64,000 bases of DNA from Bacteroidota bacterium (lineage in GTDB: Bacteria; Bacteroidota; Bacteroidia; Cytophagales; Cyclobacteriaceae), in contig JAFDYT010000006.1 of assembly GCA_018266055.1 (NCBI GenBank), positions 124,001 to 188,000 on the forward strand, in the 5' to 3' direction. The notes under the pieces were generated by a model, which saw only the letters and a list, made by a program, of their open reading frames with translations, did no database searches and was not told the DNA's origin. Positions 45,216 to 55,071 of the stretch are shown here, one piece after another. A program made the translations under genes and the position numbers. The stretch's first letter is position 1. Each line of letters opens with the position of its first letter.

Positions 45216-45929
45216 CTAATTCTGCAATACGCGAAGCTCTACCCTGCGATTCAGTTTGTGTGCCGCCTCTGTATTTTCTCTTGAAATTGGTAGAGTACCA
45301 CCAAAGGCTTTAGTCTTAATACGTGCTTTGTTGGCGCCTTTTGACACGAGGTAGTTCTTCACTGCGTCAACGCGATCGAGTGAGAGTTGCATGTTCTTTT
45401 TAGGATCTCCCGTTACGTCCGTATGACCTTCCAACTGGATCACCATGTTAGGATTGTCGTTCAGCATTTTCACCACATCATCAAGTTCCTGATACGACGA
45501 CTTTTCAATTTTAGCCGTTCCCACATTGAAGATCAAGTTGTCAAGACGCATAACTTTTCCGGCCGTGTGGGTTTCAGTAGCAATCTTAGCGGCTGTAGTC
45601 GGCAGGCCCAACTCAATATTTTTCACCACTTTTTTTTCAGCGTTGGCTTCCGCCGGATCCAGAATAAACTTCGATGTAGCAAAGCCTGGAGCTTCTACCG
45701 TGATGGAATATTTTTCATTGTCGAAAAGCGGAAAATGAAATGAGGTACCTGAGAGAAAACCACTCTTGCTTCCATACGGCAAACTGCTGTACGATATCTT
45801 GGCTACTACAGGCTCTTTGGTGCTTACGCTGGTGATATTGCCAACGGCATAGATTAGGGAATCTACGTCCTGGCCGCGTACCGCAGCAACGGTCAGAATA
45901 AAAGTGATCAGTAAAAAGTAACGCCTCAT
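45216..45929 (-). CDS. OmpA-family peptidoglycan-binding protein
   Basis: 237 residues. A signal peptide (cleavage near VRGQ) precedes a beta-rich domain of about 95 residues resembling an in-chain Pro-Gly/carboxypeptidase-regulatory fold, then a C-terminal OmpA domain (about 125-237; DNLIFNVGTAKIEKSSYQELD, LEGHTDVTGDPKKNMQLSLDRVDAVKNYL, NRRVELRVL) with the Asp and Arg that bind diaminopimelate. It lies five bases after the larger OmpA gene, forming an operon. Confidence 0.92.
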   Translation of the reverse strand: MRRYFLLITFILTVAAVRGQDVDSLIYAVGNITSVSTKEPVVAKISYSSLPYGSKSGFLSGTSFHFPLFDNEKYSITVEAPGFATSKFILDPAEANAEKKVVKNIELGLPTTAAKIATETHTAGKVMRLDNLIFNVGTAKIEKSSYQELDDVVKMLNDNPNMVIQLEGHTDVTGDPKKNMQLSLDRVDAVKNYLVSKGANKARIKTKAFGGTLPISRENTEAAHKLNRRVELRVLQN

Positions 45930-45934
45930 AGTAA

Positions 45935-47977
45935 CTATAGCTTAATTATTTTGAATTCAACTCTTCGGTTTTTCGCATTTCCTTCTTTTGTATTGGTCAG
46001 GTCGATAAGTTTTGTTTCACCAAAGAATACAATTGTGATGCGATCTTTGGCGATTCCTTTCTCGATAAGGTAACGGGCAACTGATTTCGCGCGGCGTTCC
46101 GACAAGCCCATGTTCCAATCGGCAGGTCCAACCGGATCTGTATGACCGGCAATTTCTACCAGCATAGTCGGCTTATCATTCATCAAGGTTACAATGCGAT
46201 TCAGCTCAGCAAATGATTCTGATTTTAAGCTTGACCGGTCAAAGTCGAAGAAGATATTGTTGAGTGTAATTTTTGCATTTTCTTCAATCGGCGTTACCTG
46301 AATTGACGCCACCTCCACAGGTTGCAGTTTCACATCGTCAGTCAGAGTGCCTGGCTGCTTGAAATTGCGTAGATCGAGGTTCTGATTTTCAGAAATATGA
46401 TCTTTTGCCTCAGCCCTGAAGCCATATTGTACGCCGCCCGGTAAATGAATTTCGTACTCGCCGGTTTCAGGATTTGAATACGTCACTCCCACTTCTTTTC
46501 CATCTGAAAGACGCTCGTAAATAATCTTTGCGCCCAACGGCTTGCCTGTCTTCGCATCAATCAATTTTCCTTTCACGATAACTATAGGCTCAGGATTTCT
46601 GAACATCGGCATCTTCACGCGATAGATATCAAAATTCTCAGGGGTGGTTGCTCGTGAGAAATACGCGTAGTCGCTAGTAGACGGAATGTTGAAGAACATG
46701 TCGTCCAGTTTTGAGTTGATCTCTGGGCCCATGTTTTGCGGCTCCGACCATTTGGTCCACGTGTCGTCCAGACGTTTGGAGATGTAAATATCACTTCCGC
46801 CAAAACCACTAAAGCCGTTGGAAGAAAAATAGAGTGTCTTATCGTCAGAAGCCAGGAATGGAGTGCTTTCGTCACCGGCAGTGTTTACTACATTTCCCAG
46901 ATTCAATGGCTCTGACCAAGTGCTGTCTTTCTGCTCAAAGCTTACATAGAGGTCGCGGCCACCGCGTGTGTCTTCACGATCCACAGACATGAGCAACACT
47001 TTTTGGGTATTGGAAAGGAAATAATGAGCACGGTCGCTATAATTATAATCGTTTTTGATTTGCAATGTTTTGGGCTGGGTCCATTTTCCACCTACGTTGT
47101 TACTCACAGAAACACCTGCAGACATTTTACCTCCTTCTTTATACTGGTTACCCAACACCAGCACCACGGCTTTTCCGTCGGGGGTAGCAGTAGTTACGGA
47201 GTTTACAAAGTTAGGGTAGGCATTATTCAACTCAGGTCCTGCATTTTTGGCGAGGGTCCACTTGCCATCGGCACCCAACTCAGAGTACCATATATCTTCT
47301 TTGTCTTTTACTCCCCCTGTATTTTCCGGGTGGTTCTGACGGCTGAAATAAAGTGTTTTGCCATCGGGTGAAAGAAGCGCATTTAAGTCATTGTATTCGC
47401 TATTTACATTCTTATCCAACTGCTCGATTGTCAATCCTTTTGAGAGAAGTTCGGGCTTGGCAATGTTGGCGATGATAGGATGGTTTGAATCCGATATAGC
47501 TACGGCGTCGATGGAGAAATAGTCTGGAAGGGCTTTGCCATCAAACTCAAGTTTTATGGCGCTTACTTTATACGATGTCTTTGGAAAAAATACATTTCGC
47601 ATCCGCGCAATGATAGGCAAAGCTTGAGGGTTGAATGTATCGACCAAGTGCTCCACGCCTTTCTCATCATAGATATACACTTTATAAAGTGCGCCAGGGT
47701 TGTAGGATTCAGCAATGGCAACTTGTTGAATTTGCATCGGAGTCGTGTATCCCAGCTTTATAAATTCTGAGCGCTTGGGTTTGTCGGGAGTCCAGGCATT
47801 GGGATTCTGCCCCCCGGCCGGTAGCACATTGGGCTTGCCAAGTGCCTGATTGGCCGAATATTGGAGCGGAGTTAATTCCGAAGAAACTTCAATTACTTTT
47901 GAAGCCCACTGAACAGATTGACCAAAAGATAGTAGCGAGTAAGCTGTAAATAAAAGGCAGAGTAAAAATCTATTCAT
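45935..47977 (-). CDS. OmpA-family protein with PD40 propeller and regulatory domain
   Basis: 680 residues. Signal peptide (cleavage near SFGQ); an N-terminal discoidin-like region (about 20-165); PD40/WD40-like propeller repeats (about 190-460; LLSPDGKTLYFSRQ, YPNFVNSVTTATPDGK, TPFLASDDKTLYFSSNG); a carboxypeptidase-regulatory domain (about 465-545; VKGKLIDAKTGKPLGAKI); and a C-terminal OmpA domain (about 565-680; NNIFFDFDRSSLKSES, IAGHTDPVGPADWNMGLSERRAKSV). The layout is close to PorE, the T9SS OmpA protein, but a discoidin-like region replaces the TPR head. Confidence 0.92.
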   Translation of the reverse strand: MNRFLLCLLFTAYSLLSFGQSVQWASKVIEVSSELTPLQYSANQALGKPNVLPAGGQNPNAWTPDKPKRSEFIKLGYTTPMQIQQVAIAESYNPGALYKVYIYDEKGVEHLVDTFNPQALPIIARMRNVFFPKTSYKVSAIKLEFDGKALPDYFSIDAVAISDSNHPIIANIAKPELLSKGLTIEQLDKNVNSEYNDLNALLSPDGKTLYFSRQNHPENTGGVKDKEDIWYSELGADGKWTLAKNAGPELNNAYPNFVNSVTTATPDGKAVVLVLGNQYKEGGKMSAGVSVSNNVGGKWTQPKTLQIKNDYNYSDRAHYFLSNTQKVLLMSVDREDTRGGRDLYVSFEQKDSTWSEPLNLGNVVNTAGDESTPFLASDDKTLYFSSNGFSGFGGSDIYISKRLDDTWTKWSEPQNMGPEINSKLDDMFFNIPSTSDYAYFSRATTPENFDIYRVKMPMFRNPEPIVIVKGKLIDAKTGKPLGAKIIYERLSDGKEVGVTYSNPETGEYEIHLPGGVQYGFRAEAKDHISENQNLDLRNFKQPGTLTDDVKLQPVEVASIQVTPIEENAKITLNNIFFDFDRSSLKSESFAELNRIVTLMNDKPTMLVEIAGHTDPVGPADWNMGLSERRAKSVARYLIEKGIAKDRITIVFFGETKLIDLTNTKEGNAKNRRVEFKIIKL

Positions 47978-48106
47978 GGTGGTTTAGTTTCAGGCAAATT
48001 GAGGGGTAAACATAGTTAAAAAATTAAAAAAAGCCGAAAAAAGTACATGGGTTATGCCCGATATTTCCATTTGCCCTGATGGAGAAAGTGCACTCCGCAA
48101 AGGGTC

Positions 48107-50398
48107 TTACTCCAACGAAGTCTTGTTAAAAAGCAAGAAACCTACATGCAATAATATTGCCAATTGCCTGTTGGGGTCGTCGTAATAATTTACGCTCAGG
48201 CTGATGGGCCCCACAGTGGAATGCATCACGAGGTTAGCCATACCTGCAAAATAGATTTGTTGAATCTGCTGATCAATCTTGGCGTGCTGCGTATCGTCTT
48301 CTCCCACTACCTGCAACGGTTTGAAAAGATAGCCTTCGAGCCTGAAGTCAAGATTCCGTCGTATTGAAAAAACATTTCGCCAGCCGCCTGCTACATAATT
48401 GAATGCTCTGAAATTCTTCAACAATAGGGTTCGGCTGTCTTGTAGAGGGTTAAAGGCCGGAGCATTGATAATGGTACCATAATAGTTGGCAAAGGTGGGT
48501 TGGTCAGAGAAAACCCCTTCAAGGAGATAGCCAGAGCTATATATCCCTTTTCGAAGATATTGTTCCAGGCTGAATTTTGCCTGCCACCACGATTGGTTGG
48601 CCCGAACCGACGCTGGATTAACAGATGTATTTCCCGGCTTGAATTCTTCTAACAATGAAAAGTAATTGGCCGATACAGAAAACGCTTTGCCTTCCGAAGG
48701 GTACTGTTTTCGGTTTAGCGAACTGAATGACATCCCTCCGCCAAACCTCACCCCATGAAGCTCAAGTTGATCGAGCGTGTCTGTGGAGACAAGCACCTTT
48801 GTGTCAATGTATTGATCAACATTGGAGATATAGGCGCCCTGCAAGTATGCTTTAATCTGGCGTGCCACAGGTATTCCTAACTTAACGCCATACTTCCTGT
48901 CCACCCGATTGAGTACAGTAGGTGTGTTTTTCTTCACGATGATGTCGTTGCTCTGAAAAAAATTCCAGTTGTTGAGTGTGATTTCCGGTTCAAGATAAAA
49001 TTGCCCGAGAAAAGGGAAATCAAAGCGGGCCTTTACCTGCATCGATTTATAAAAATCACCAGTCGCAAAGTTTAATTGCGCGTGTGTAAGGGCCTTTTGA
49101 AATGAATAGTAATTGATACCCAGATAAATGTTGCTGATGTTTCGGGTGGCTATTTCTCCACCAAAATTGATTTGAAAATTACTCGGCTGGCGCCGCGCGA
49201 GTTTAAAGCTGAAATCTTTCGTTGCTTTATTAAAACTGAAACTCGGATAAATGTTGTTGAAGTAATCGTCAGACACAAGCTTGAAATAACCTCGCTTTAC
49301 ATCCTTGAAATAAAGTGGTCGTTTGCCATTCTTAAAAAAGCGATTCAGATATTTTTGCTGGCCACGAGTAAAACCATCGAAAGTAATTTGAGTTACTTTG
49401 ATCGGTGTGGTTTTATTATTGAACCTGTTGCGGGCTTCGGCTACGTTCTCGCAGGTACGCCGCACTCCAATCTTTGCTTTTATCTCAGGCATCTGTCGTA
49501 TTGCCATCGCGTAGCCACTGTCGATTAAGGCCTTTGCTTTCGCGAAATCGAATGCCGTAAACTCTTTCAGATCGGGTTGAATATAAACGCCGTTGGCGGG
49601 AATGCGCGTTGGATCTGATTTATCCAACAGCATATAAATCAGCGATCGCGATACCAGTTTCTCGTCTTCACCGTACGGGTATTTGTCGTACACTTTTGAA
49701 GAGACATTGCACCCGATAATCACGTCCGGATGAAACGCCTTTTGCACTACATCTACCGGAAAGTTGTTGTACACACCTCCGTCAAAAAGATATTTGCCGC
49801 CTACGCGAATCGGATTATAAAAAAACGGAACAGTCTGCGAGGCGCGCAGCGCATCACTCAGCGCACCACTATCAATCACTACCTGAGTTTGCGTAAAAAT
49901 ATCTGACGCCACCACACGCAACGGCACAAACAAACTATCGAAGTTGTTTTTTGCAATGGCTGCGGGCTGCGCAAGTTTTTCAGCTAACGCGAAGTTGAGC
50001 GACAAGTCGTTGGCCAAACTTGTATTCAATAAAAAATTGAATGTAGAGTCAAGTGCAAGATTCAGTTTAACAAAAGAAGGGTCTTCTTCTTTCTTGAAAT
50101 AATAATATTGATTGCCTTCTTCGAAGCGGCCGTTCACCCAATCCAAAAAAGCTTTTGACGTGACGATCTCTTCAATTTGTCCGGGGCTCATGCCTGCAGC
50201 GTAGCAGCCGCCCACAATAGCACCCATCGAAGTGCCTGCCACATAATCGATAGGTATTTCATTTTCCTCAAGGGCTTTGAGCACGCCCACATGCGCGAGC
50301 CCTTTGGCCGCACCGCCACTAAACACCAAGCCCACTTTTTGTGAAAACGTGGTAGTAGAAATAAATAACAGGAGTGTAAAAATGCCGGTCCTCACCAA
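48107..50398 (-). CDS. Patatin-like phospholipase with outer-membrane barrel
   Basis: 763 residues. After a signal peptide the patatin domain shows GGAAKG (28-33), GTSMG with Ser57, and DGG (206-208), the Ser-Asp dyad. A POTRA-like linker (about 335-400; TQITFDGFTRGQQKYLNRFF) and a C-terminal beta-barrel (about 410-763) follow, ending in FLLFNKTSLE. This is the plan of PlpD-like type Vd autotransporters. The start is TTG at 50398 or the GTG at 50395; both give the same signal peptide. Confidence 0.92.
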   Translation of the reverse strand: MVRTGIFTLLLFISTTTFSQKVGLVFSGGAAKGLAHVGVLKALEENEIPIDYVAGTSMGAIVGGCYAAGMSPGQIEEIVTSKAFLDWVNGRFEEGNQYYYFKKEEDPSFVKLNLALDSTFNFLLNTSLANDLSLNFALAEKLAQPAAIAKNNFDSLFVPLRVVASDIFTQTQVVIDSGALSDALRASQTVPFFYNPIRVGGKYLFDGGVYNNFPVDVVQKAFHPDVIIGCNVSSKVYDKYPYGEDEKLVSRSLIYMLLDKSDPTRIPANGVYIQPDLKEFTAFDFAKAKALIDSGYAMAIRQMPEIKAKIGVRRTCENVAEARNRFNNKTTPIKVTQITFDGFTRGQQKYLNRFFKNGKRPLYFKDVKRGYFKLVSDDYFNNIYPSFSFNKATKDFSFKLARRQPSNFQINFGGEIATRNISNIYLGINYYSFQKALTHAQLNFATGDFYKSMQVKARFDFPFLGQFYLEPEITLNNWNFFQSNDIIVKKNTPTVLNRVDRKYGVKLGIPVARQIKAYLQGAYISNVDQYIDTKVLVSTDTLDQLELHGVRFGGGMSFSSLNRKQYPSEGKAFSVSANYFSLLEEFKPGNTSVNPASVRANQSWWQAKFSLEQYLRKGIYSSGYLLEGVFSDQPTFANYYGTIINAPAFNPLQDSRTLLLKNFRAFNYVAGGWRNVFSIRRNLDFRLEGYLFKPLQVVGEDDTQHAKIDQQIQQIYFAGMANLVMHSTVGPISLSVNYYDDPNRQLAILLHVGFLLFNKTSLE

Positions 50399-50483
50399 TA
50401 AATAATCAACAGCCTAAAATAACTTTGAATAAAGCCTCTGTAAATAACGGAGTTCTTGAGGAGATTGAAAAAGAGAATCGAAA

Positions 50484-51782
50484 TTACCTCGAGCTGACGA
50501 TGGCTTGCCCCGGTTGATCAACGAAAGGAATCTTTTGCAACCGTTCTATCAATTGTTTTTTTACCTCTTCAAATCGTTGAAGGTTCTTTTTATCTACCGG
50601 TTGGGAAGGAGGTAATTCTACACGCAGCGCATCCACTTGCACACCATTTCGCCAAAAGCGGTAGCATAAGTGCGGGCCTGTGGCCAGTCCAGTGCTCCCG
50701 ACATAGCCAATGGTCTGCCCTTGCTTCACATGAGCTCCGGGCACAATACCCGATCCTATTTTCGACATGTGAAGGTAACCGGTAGTATAAGTGCCGTTGT
50801 GCCGAATCTTTACATAGTTGCCATTGCCCGCGGTGTATTGAGCTTCCAGTACAATTCCGTCGCCCACCGTGCGAATAGGCGTGCCCGTGGCGGCAGCAAA
50901 ATCAGTACCCAAGTGTGGGCGAAAGACTTTTACTACCGGATGAAAGCGGCTGAGCGAATAACGTGAACTGATGCGTGTGAATTCAATCGGATATTTCAGC
51001 AATGCTTTTCTCAAGCTGTTTCCATCTTCATCAAAATAATCCATTCCATCTCCCTGATCAAAAGGGAAAGCATAATAGCCATGACCAAAGTGCTCGAAGT
51101 AAATTCCTAAAATTTTTCCGATGCTATAGGGCACGCCTTCCACCGAGTTTTCTTCATAAATTAATTTAAACCGATCTCCTTTTTGCAGCATCTGAAAATC
51201 CACTTGCCAGCCAAACACATCCACAAATTTATTGGTGAGTTCGTTAGAGATTTTCAATGCATCAATCGTTTCATAAAGCGACGACGTGATGGTGCCTGCA
51301 ATTGATTTCTCTTCCGTCTTTACTTCGCGCTGACACGGCTCTACGAGAAGAGAATCTTTTAAGTGAAAAATGGTGTATTCCACCGGGCTTGATTCGTACA
51401 CCAAGGCCACGGCTGTTTTTAGCGAATCATTTTGTGTGATGAGCGAATACTTTCGCGAATGCGCTATTCGTCTGAAATCAAAAACACTTCGCGGAAGCAG
51501 ATTAAGTTGCTGCCATACTTTGGGTGAGATATAGCTACCCTCCATCAGTTCGGCGAAAAGCTGATTGTGTTTTATGTACCCGTCTTTCACTTCCATGCCG
51601 TTCACCAGCATGCCATATTTAAACACCGGCCGCTCAATCGTAACGTACTCCGACGAATCTACGGCTACCTCATACTCGCCTGGCCTTGTAAAAATGGAAG
51701 TATAAATGCTAAGGGATAAAAAAACTACAACAAGCAGCAACGCTGCGCCAAGAGATAAGTAAAGTTTTCTTTTTAAAGTCAC
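50484..51782 (-). CDS. M23 peptidase (LytM domain) envelope protein
   Basis: 432 residues from a GTG. One N-terminal membrane helix (about 8-30), a middle domain resembling the OapA/LysM-like lid of MepM, and a LytM domain with H290 and D294 (PHLGTDF), H338 (YLHMSKIG) and H371 in GPHLCYR. The usual H-x-H is H-x-C here (Cys373). It probably cuts peptidoglycan cross-links or acts as a regulator of such cutting. It is 43 bases after dsbD on the same strand. Confidence 0.9.
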   Translation of the reverse strand: MTLKRKLYLSLGAALLLVVVFLSLSIYTSIFTRPGEYEVAVDSSEYVTIERPVFKYGMLVNGMEVKDGYIKHNQLFAELMEGSYISPKVWQQLNLLPRSVFDFRRIAHSRKYSLITQNDSLKTAVALVYESSPVEYTIFHLKDSLLVEPCQREVKTEEKSIAGTITSSLYETIDALKISNELTNKFVDVFGWQVDFQMLQKGDRFKLIYEENSVEGVPYSIGKILGIYFEHFGHGYYAFPFDQGDGMDYFDEDGNSLRKALLKYPIEFTRISSRYSLSRFHPVVKVFRPHLGTDFAAATGTPIRTVGDGIVLEAQYTAGNGNYVKIRHNGTYTTGYLHMSKIGSGIVPGAHVKQGQTIGYVGSTGLATGPHLCYRFWRNGVQVDALRVELPPSQPVDKKNLQRFEEVKKQLIERLQKIPFVDQPGQAIVSSR

Positions 51783-51825
51783 GCCTCGAATTAATTCAAT
51801 GCAATGTTACTTTAAAAAAATCGGG

Positions 51826-53898
51826 TTATAAAGGCGCCGCAAATTTCTTCTTTCCTTCGTCCAGAAACTTTACAAAGTTTTCCACGCTGAGATCATACGG
51901 CTTGGGCGATACCAAAACATCTTCGTTGTTATTGACAAGCACATAAAATGGCTGTGCATTGTTATTCAGATTAGCGATCTGCAAATCTGCATTTTGTTTG
52001 CCAATGGTCTTTTTTGTCTTCTTATCGTACGACGAAACGTACCATTCACTTTCAGGCAGTTCGGTCTTATCATCAACATACAACGCCACCACCACGTAAT
52101 CTTCTTTCAGTCGCTTCAACACTTGTGGATCACTCCACACGCGCGCTTCCATTTCTCTACAGTTAGTACATCCGTGGCCAGTGAAGTCAATAAACAAGGG
52201 CTTGTGTTGTTGGCGGGCGCAGGCCAGCGCTTGTTTGTAATCGAAGTAGCCGTTGATGCCATGAGGCAGATGCAGAAAATCGGCGTACTTGGGCACGTCA
52301 CAAATTTCGTTGGGTTTATCTTTTCTATTCGCGGCAAGCAAATCAAAATCGTGCGTTGACATCGGAGGAAGATAACCTGCCAGTGCTTTGAGTGGCGCAC
52401 CCCACATGCCCGGAATCAGATAGACCGTAAAGGTGAATATGATTATTGCCAGCGAAATCCGCAGCACGCTTACAGTTTTATCTTCTGCATCTTTGCCGGT
52501 ATCTCCGGGAAGGCGAAATCCTTTCATCAGATAAACGCCAATGAGTACCGTAATCACAATCCAGATTGCCAGGTTAATTTCCCGATCGAGAATATGCCAA
52601 TGAAAAGCCTGGTCGGCGATGGATAAAAATTTGAATGCCAATGCAATTTCAACAAAGCCCAACACTACTTTCACTGTGTTGAGCCAGCCACCAGATTTAG
52701 GCAGCGACTTCAACCAATTAGGGAAGAAGGCAAACAACGTGAAGGGGATTGCAAACGCGAGCGAAAAGGCAAACATCCCCACGATTGGTTTTAAAAATTC
52801 TCCACCGGCAGAGGAAACTAAAATGCTTCCAACCAGCGGACCCGTGCATGAAAATGAAACAAGCACTAATGTGAACGCCATGAAAAACACGCCGGTCAAT
52901 CCTCCTTTTTCTGCCTGCTGATCAACTTTATTAATGAATGTTCCCGGCAAGGTGATTTCAAAAAGACCGAGAAAGGATAGTCCGAATACAATAAACACAG
53001 AAAAGAAAATCAGGTTTGGAATCCATTCGGTTGAAAGATGGTTGGCGGTTTCCGGCCCCATGAGCGGAGCAAGAATGGCGCCGATCACTGTGTAAATCCC
53101 AATGATGGATAGTCCATACATCAATGCCTGAAATTTATTTCCTCTTCCTGTAAAAAAGCTTACCGTCATCGGAATCATGGGGAAAACACACGGCGTGAGC
53201 AGTGCTGCGAGGCCAGCAAGAAAAGCGAGCAGAAAAAATCCGAAGAAGGATTGACTCTTTGCCTCTTGCGCGATGAGCGCGGGATTAAGTTGTGGACCTT
53301 TCACAGAAGTAGTTGCGATCACCACCGCTGTTTGTTGTATTACCGAATCTTTGGGAAGTTGGTCAGGTCGTTTTTCATCTTGTTTCTTCTGAAGCTCTTT
53401 TGCGGGTACAGTTTGCGCCGCTCCTGTTACTTTAATGTTGTCAAATAAAAATTCACCATCGCCCGGCACGCATTGGCCGGTGAGGTCGGTGCACACCTGA
53501 TAGTCGTAGGTTCCAGAAATTTTTAGTGGAGCAGCTAATACCTTAATCTTCTGCCTGAACTCTCCGGTGCCCTTGAATATTTTTACATCACAATCAAAAA
53601 TCTTGTCGTGCTTATCCAAAGGATTTACTGCAACTATTCCGCCGATGGTCTGGTAGCTTTTGTCAGGTTTGAATGTAAAGGTGGCCTTGGTAGGATCCTC
53701 GCATGGAAATTCAGATGAGTAGAGATACCAGTTTTGATCGATGGTGGCCTTGAAAATCAGCGTGATTTCATCTCCTGCCTTTACATCGTAAGACGACGCT
53801 TCGGTAGTCCATTTGGCAGGTTTAAGCACCTGGCCATGGGCAATTGAACCTGCAAAAGCAATCCACAAAATGAAACAAAGAGAAATTTGTAAGCGCAT
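51826..53898 (-). CDS. dsbD: Thiol:disulfide interchange protein DsbD
   Basis: 690 residues. Signal peptide; N-terminal DsbD-alpha-like domain (about 25-155); eight-helix membrane core with the paired Cys237 (TPCVFPMIP) and Cys351 (FSCTGP); C-terminal thioredoxin domain with GHGCTNC (Cys577, Cys580). It passes electrons from cytoplasmic thioredoxin across the membrane to periplasmic thioredoxin-like proteins. Divergent from the YeeE/YedE pair. Confidence 0.93.
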   Translation of the reverse strand: MRLQISLCFILWIAFAGSIAHGQVLKPAKWTTEASSYDVKAGDEITLIFKATIDQNWYLYSSEFPCEDPTKATFTFKPDKSYQTIGGIVAVNPLDKHDKIFDCDVKIFKGTGEFRQKIKVLAAPLKISGTYDYQVCTDLTGQCVPGDGEFLFDNIKVTGAAQTVPAKELQKKQDEKRPDQLPKDSVIQQTAVVIATTSVKGPQLNPALIAQEAKSQSFFGFFLLAFLAGLAALLTPCVFPMIPMTVSFFTGRGNKFQALMYGLSIIGIYTVIGAILAPLMGPETANHLSTEWIPNLIFFSVFIVFGLSFLGLFEITLPGTFINKVDQQAEKGGLTGVFFMAFTLVLVSFSCTGPLVGSILVSSAGGEFLKPIVGMFAFSLAFAIPFTLFAFFPNWLKSLPKSGGWLNTVKVVLGFVEIALAFKFLSIADQAFHWHILDREINLAIWIVITVLIGVYLMKGFRLPGDTGKDAEDKTVSVLRISLAIIIFTFTVYLIPGMWGAPLKALAGYLPPMSTHDFDLLAANRKDKPNEICDVPKYADFLHLPHGINGYFDYKQALACARQQHKPLFIDFTGHGCTNCREMEARVWSDPQVLKRLKEDYVVVALYVDDKTELPESEWYVSSYDKKTKKTIGKQNADLQIANLNNNAQPFYVLVNNNEDVLVSPKPYDLSVENFVKFLDEGKKKFAAPL

Positions 53899-54027
53899 GA
53901 TTGATTTTTAAAAGTGCTAAAATAACGAAGAGTATCTGAAATTAGTTGACCTAAAATGCCAGCGGCGTCTGCCACACGACAAATCAAATTCCCACAATTG
54001 GCTCAACACTGATTTGACCACAATGGT

Positions 54028-54058
54028 TTTGTGGCGACCAATCTTTGTTCTACCTTTG
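54028..54058 (+). promoter_or_regulatory. Promoter of the YeeE/YedE pair
   Basis: TTTG (54028-54031), 19 bases, then TACCTTTG (54051-54058): a second perfect TTTG-N19-TAnnTTTG. It ends 15 bases before the ATG at 54074. Confidence 0.72.
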
Positions 54059-54073
54059 AACTTCTTTTAATCT

Positions 54074-54634
54074 ATGGAAATACTATACAAACCGTGGCCG
54101 TGGTACGTTGCCGGTCCAGTAATCGGGCTCACGGTGCCCTTCCTTCTGTGGATGGGCAATAAGCGTCTTGGCATATCGTCAAGCCTTCGCCATATCTGTG
54201 CGGCCTGTGTGCCAGCCAACATTCCGCTTTTCAAGTACAATTGGAGAAAAGAAACCTGGAGCTTGTTTTTTGTCGGTGGACTTTTTCTCGGCGGAGTGCT
54301 TGGAGGTTGGGTTTTTGCAAATCCTGAGCCTGTGGCAATCTCCGTTAAAACGGCTGAATATTTTTCTTCACTTGGAATAAATCAAAAAGCAGCGTTGATG
54401 CCTGAAGAGATTTTTAACTGGCAAACACTCTTTTCCGTCAAGGGCTTTCTATTATTGATCGTGGGTGGCTTTATGGTCGGCTTCGGTACGCGTTATGCAC
54501 AAGGCTGCACGTCTGGCCACGGCATTCTTGGACTGTCGGCGTTACAATGGCCATCGCTTATAGCTACGTGCTCATTCTTTCTGGGAGGGATTTTGTTTGC
54601 TCATTTTGTTCTACCTCACATTCTGGCATTATGA
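54074..54634 (+). CDS. YeeE/YedE-family half transporter, first subunit
   Basis: 186 residues, about four or five membrane helices. The YeeE/YedE signature [16 protein letters not shown] holds the conserved Cys. Family members such as YeeE take up thiosulfate; here the transporter is split into two half-size proteins. It overlaps the second half gene by four bases (ATGA). Confidence 0.9.
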   Translation: MEILYKPWPWYVAGPVIGLTVPFLLWMGNKRLGISSSLRHICAACVPANIPLFKYNWRKETWSLFFVGGLFLGGVLGGWVFANPEPVAISVKTAEYFSSLGINQKAALMPEEIFNWQTLFSVKGFLLLIVGGFMVGFGTRYAQGCTSGHGILGLSALQWPSLIATCSFFLGGILFAHFVLPHILAL

Positions 54635-55059
54635 TTAAAAACATTGGCTATTTAGTAGTTGGTTTGGTCTTTGGTCTTGCGCTCACCAAAGGAGAGGCCA
54701 TCTCATGGTACCGTATTCAGGAAATGTTTCGGTTTGAAAGCTACCACATGTTCGGCATTTTCATGACCGCTATTCCGGTGGGAGCAGCTTCGTTATTCAT
54801 TCTTAAAAAATTTGAAGTGAAGACCGCTGAAGGCGAACCGATCGAACAGCCAAAAAAAGATTTTCATCCCGGAGTTATTCTCGGAAGTTTAATTTTTGGT
54901 TTTGGATGGGCACTGACTGGCGCATGTCCGGGTCCACTCTATTCGCAGATCGGAACAGGTTCACTGGTTACGATCGTTACCTTGCTCGCAGCATTGGCGG
55001 GAACGTGGGTTTTCGGACGCATACAACACCGGTTGCCCGGTGGCTTGTCAAAAAATTAA
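54631..55059 (+). CDS. YeeE/YedE-family half transporter, second subunit
   Basis: 142 residues from the ATG at 54631, whose ATGA overlaps the stop of the first half. Four membrane helices, with the second signature GFGWALTGACPGPLYSQIG. Together with the first half it would form one channel-like transporter for a sulfur compound; the substrate is inferred from the family. It converges with pdxJ. Confidence 0.9.
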   Translation: MIKNIGYLVVGLVFGLALTKGEAISWYRIQEMFRFESYHMFGIFMTAIPVGAASLFILKKFEVKTAEGEPIEQPKKDFHPGVILGSLIFGFGWALTGACPGPLYSQIGTGSLVTIVTLLAALAGTWVFGRIQHRLPGGLSKN

Positions 55060-55071
55060 ATGAATAATTAT

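Noticed and set aside
47978-48106. Weak hairpin GGG-CATAA-CCC followed by T-rich sequence after the patatin gene
   Set aside because: A three-base stem is too weak to call an intrinsic terminator.
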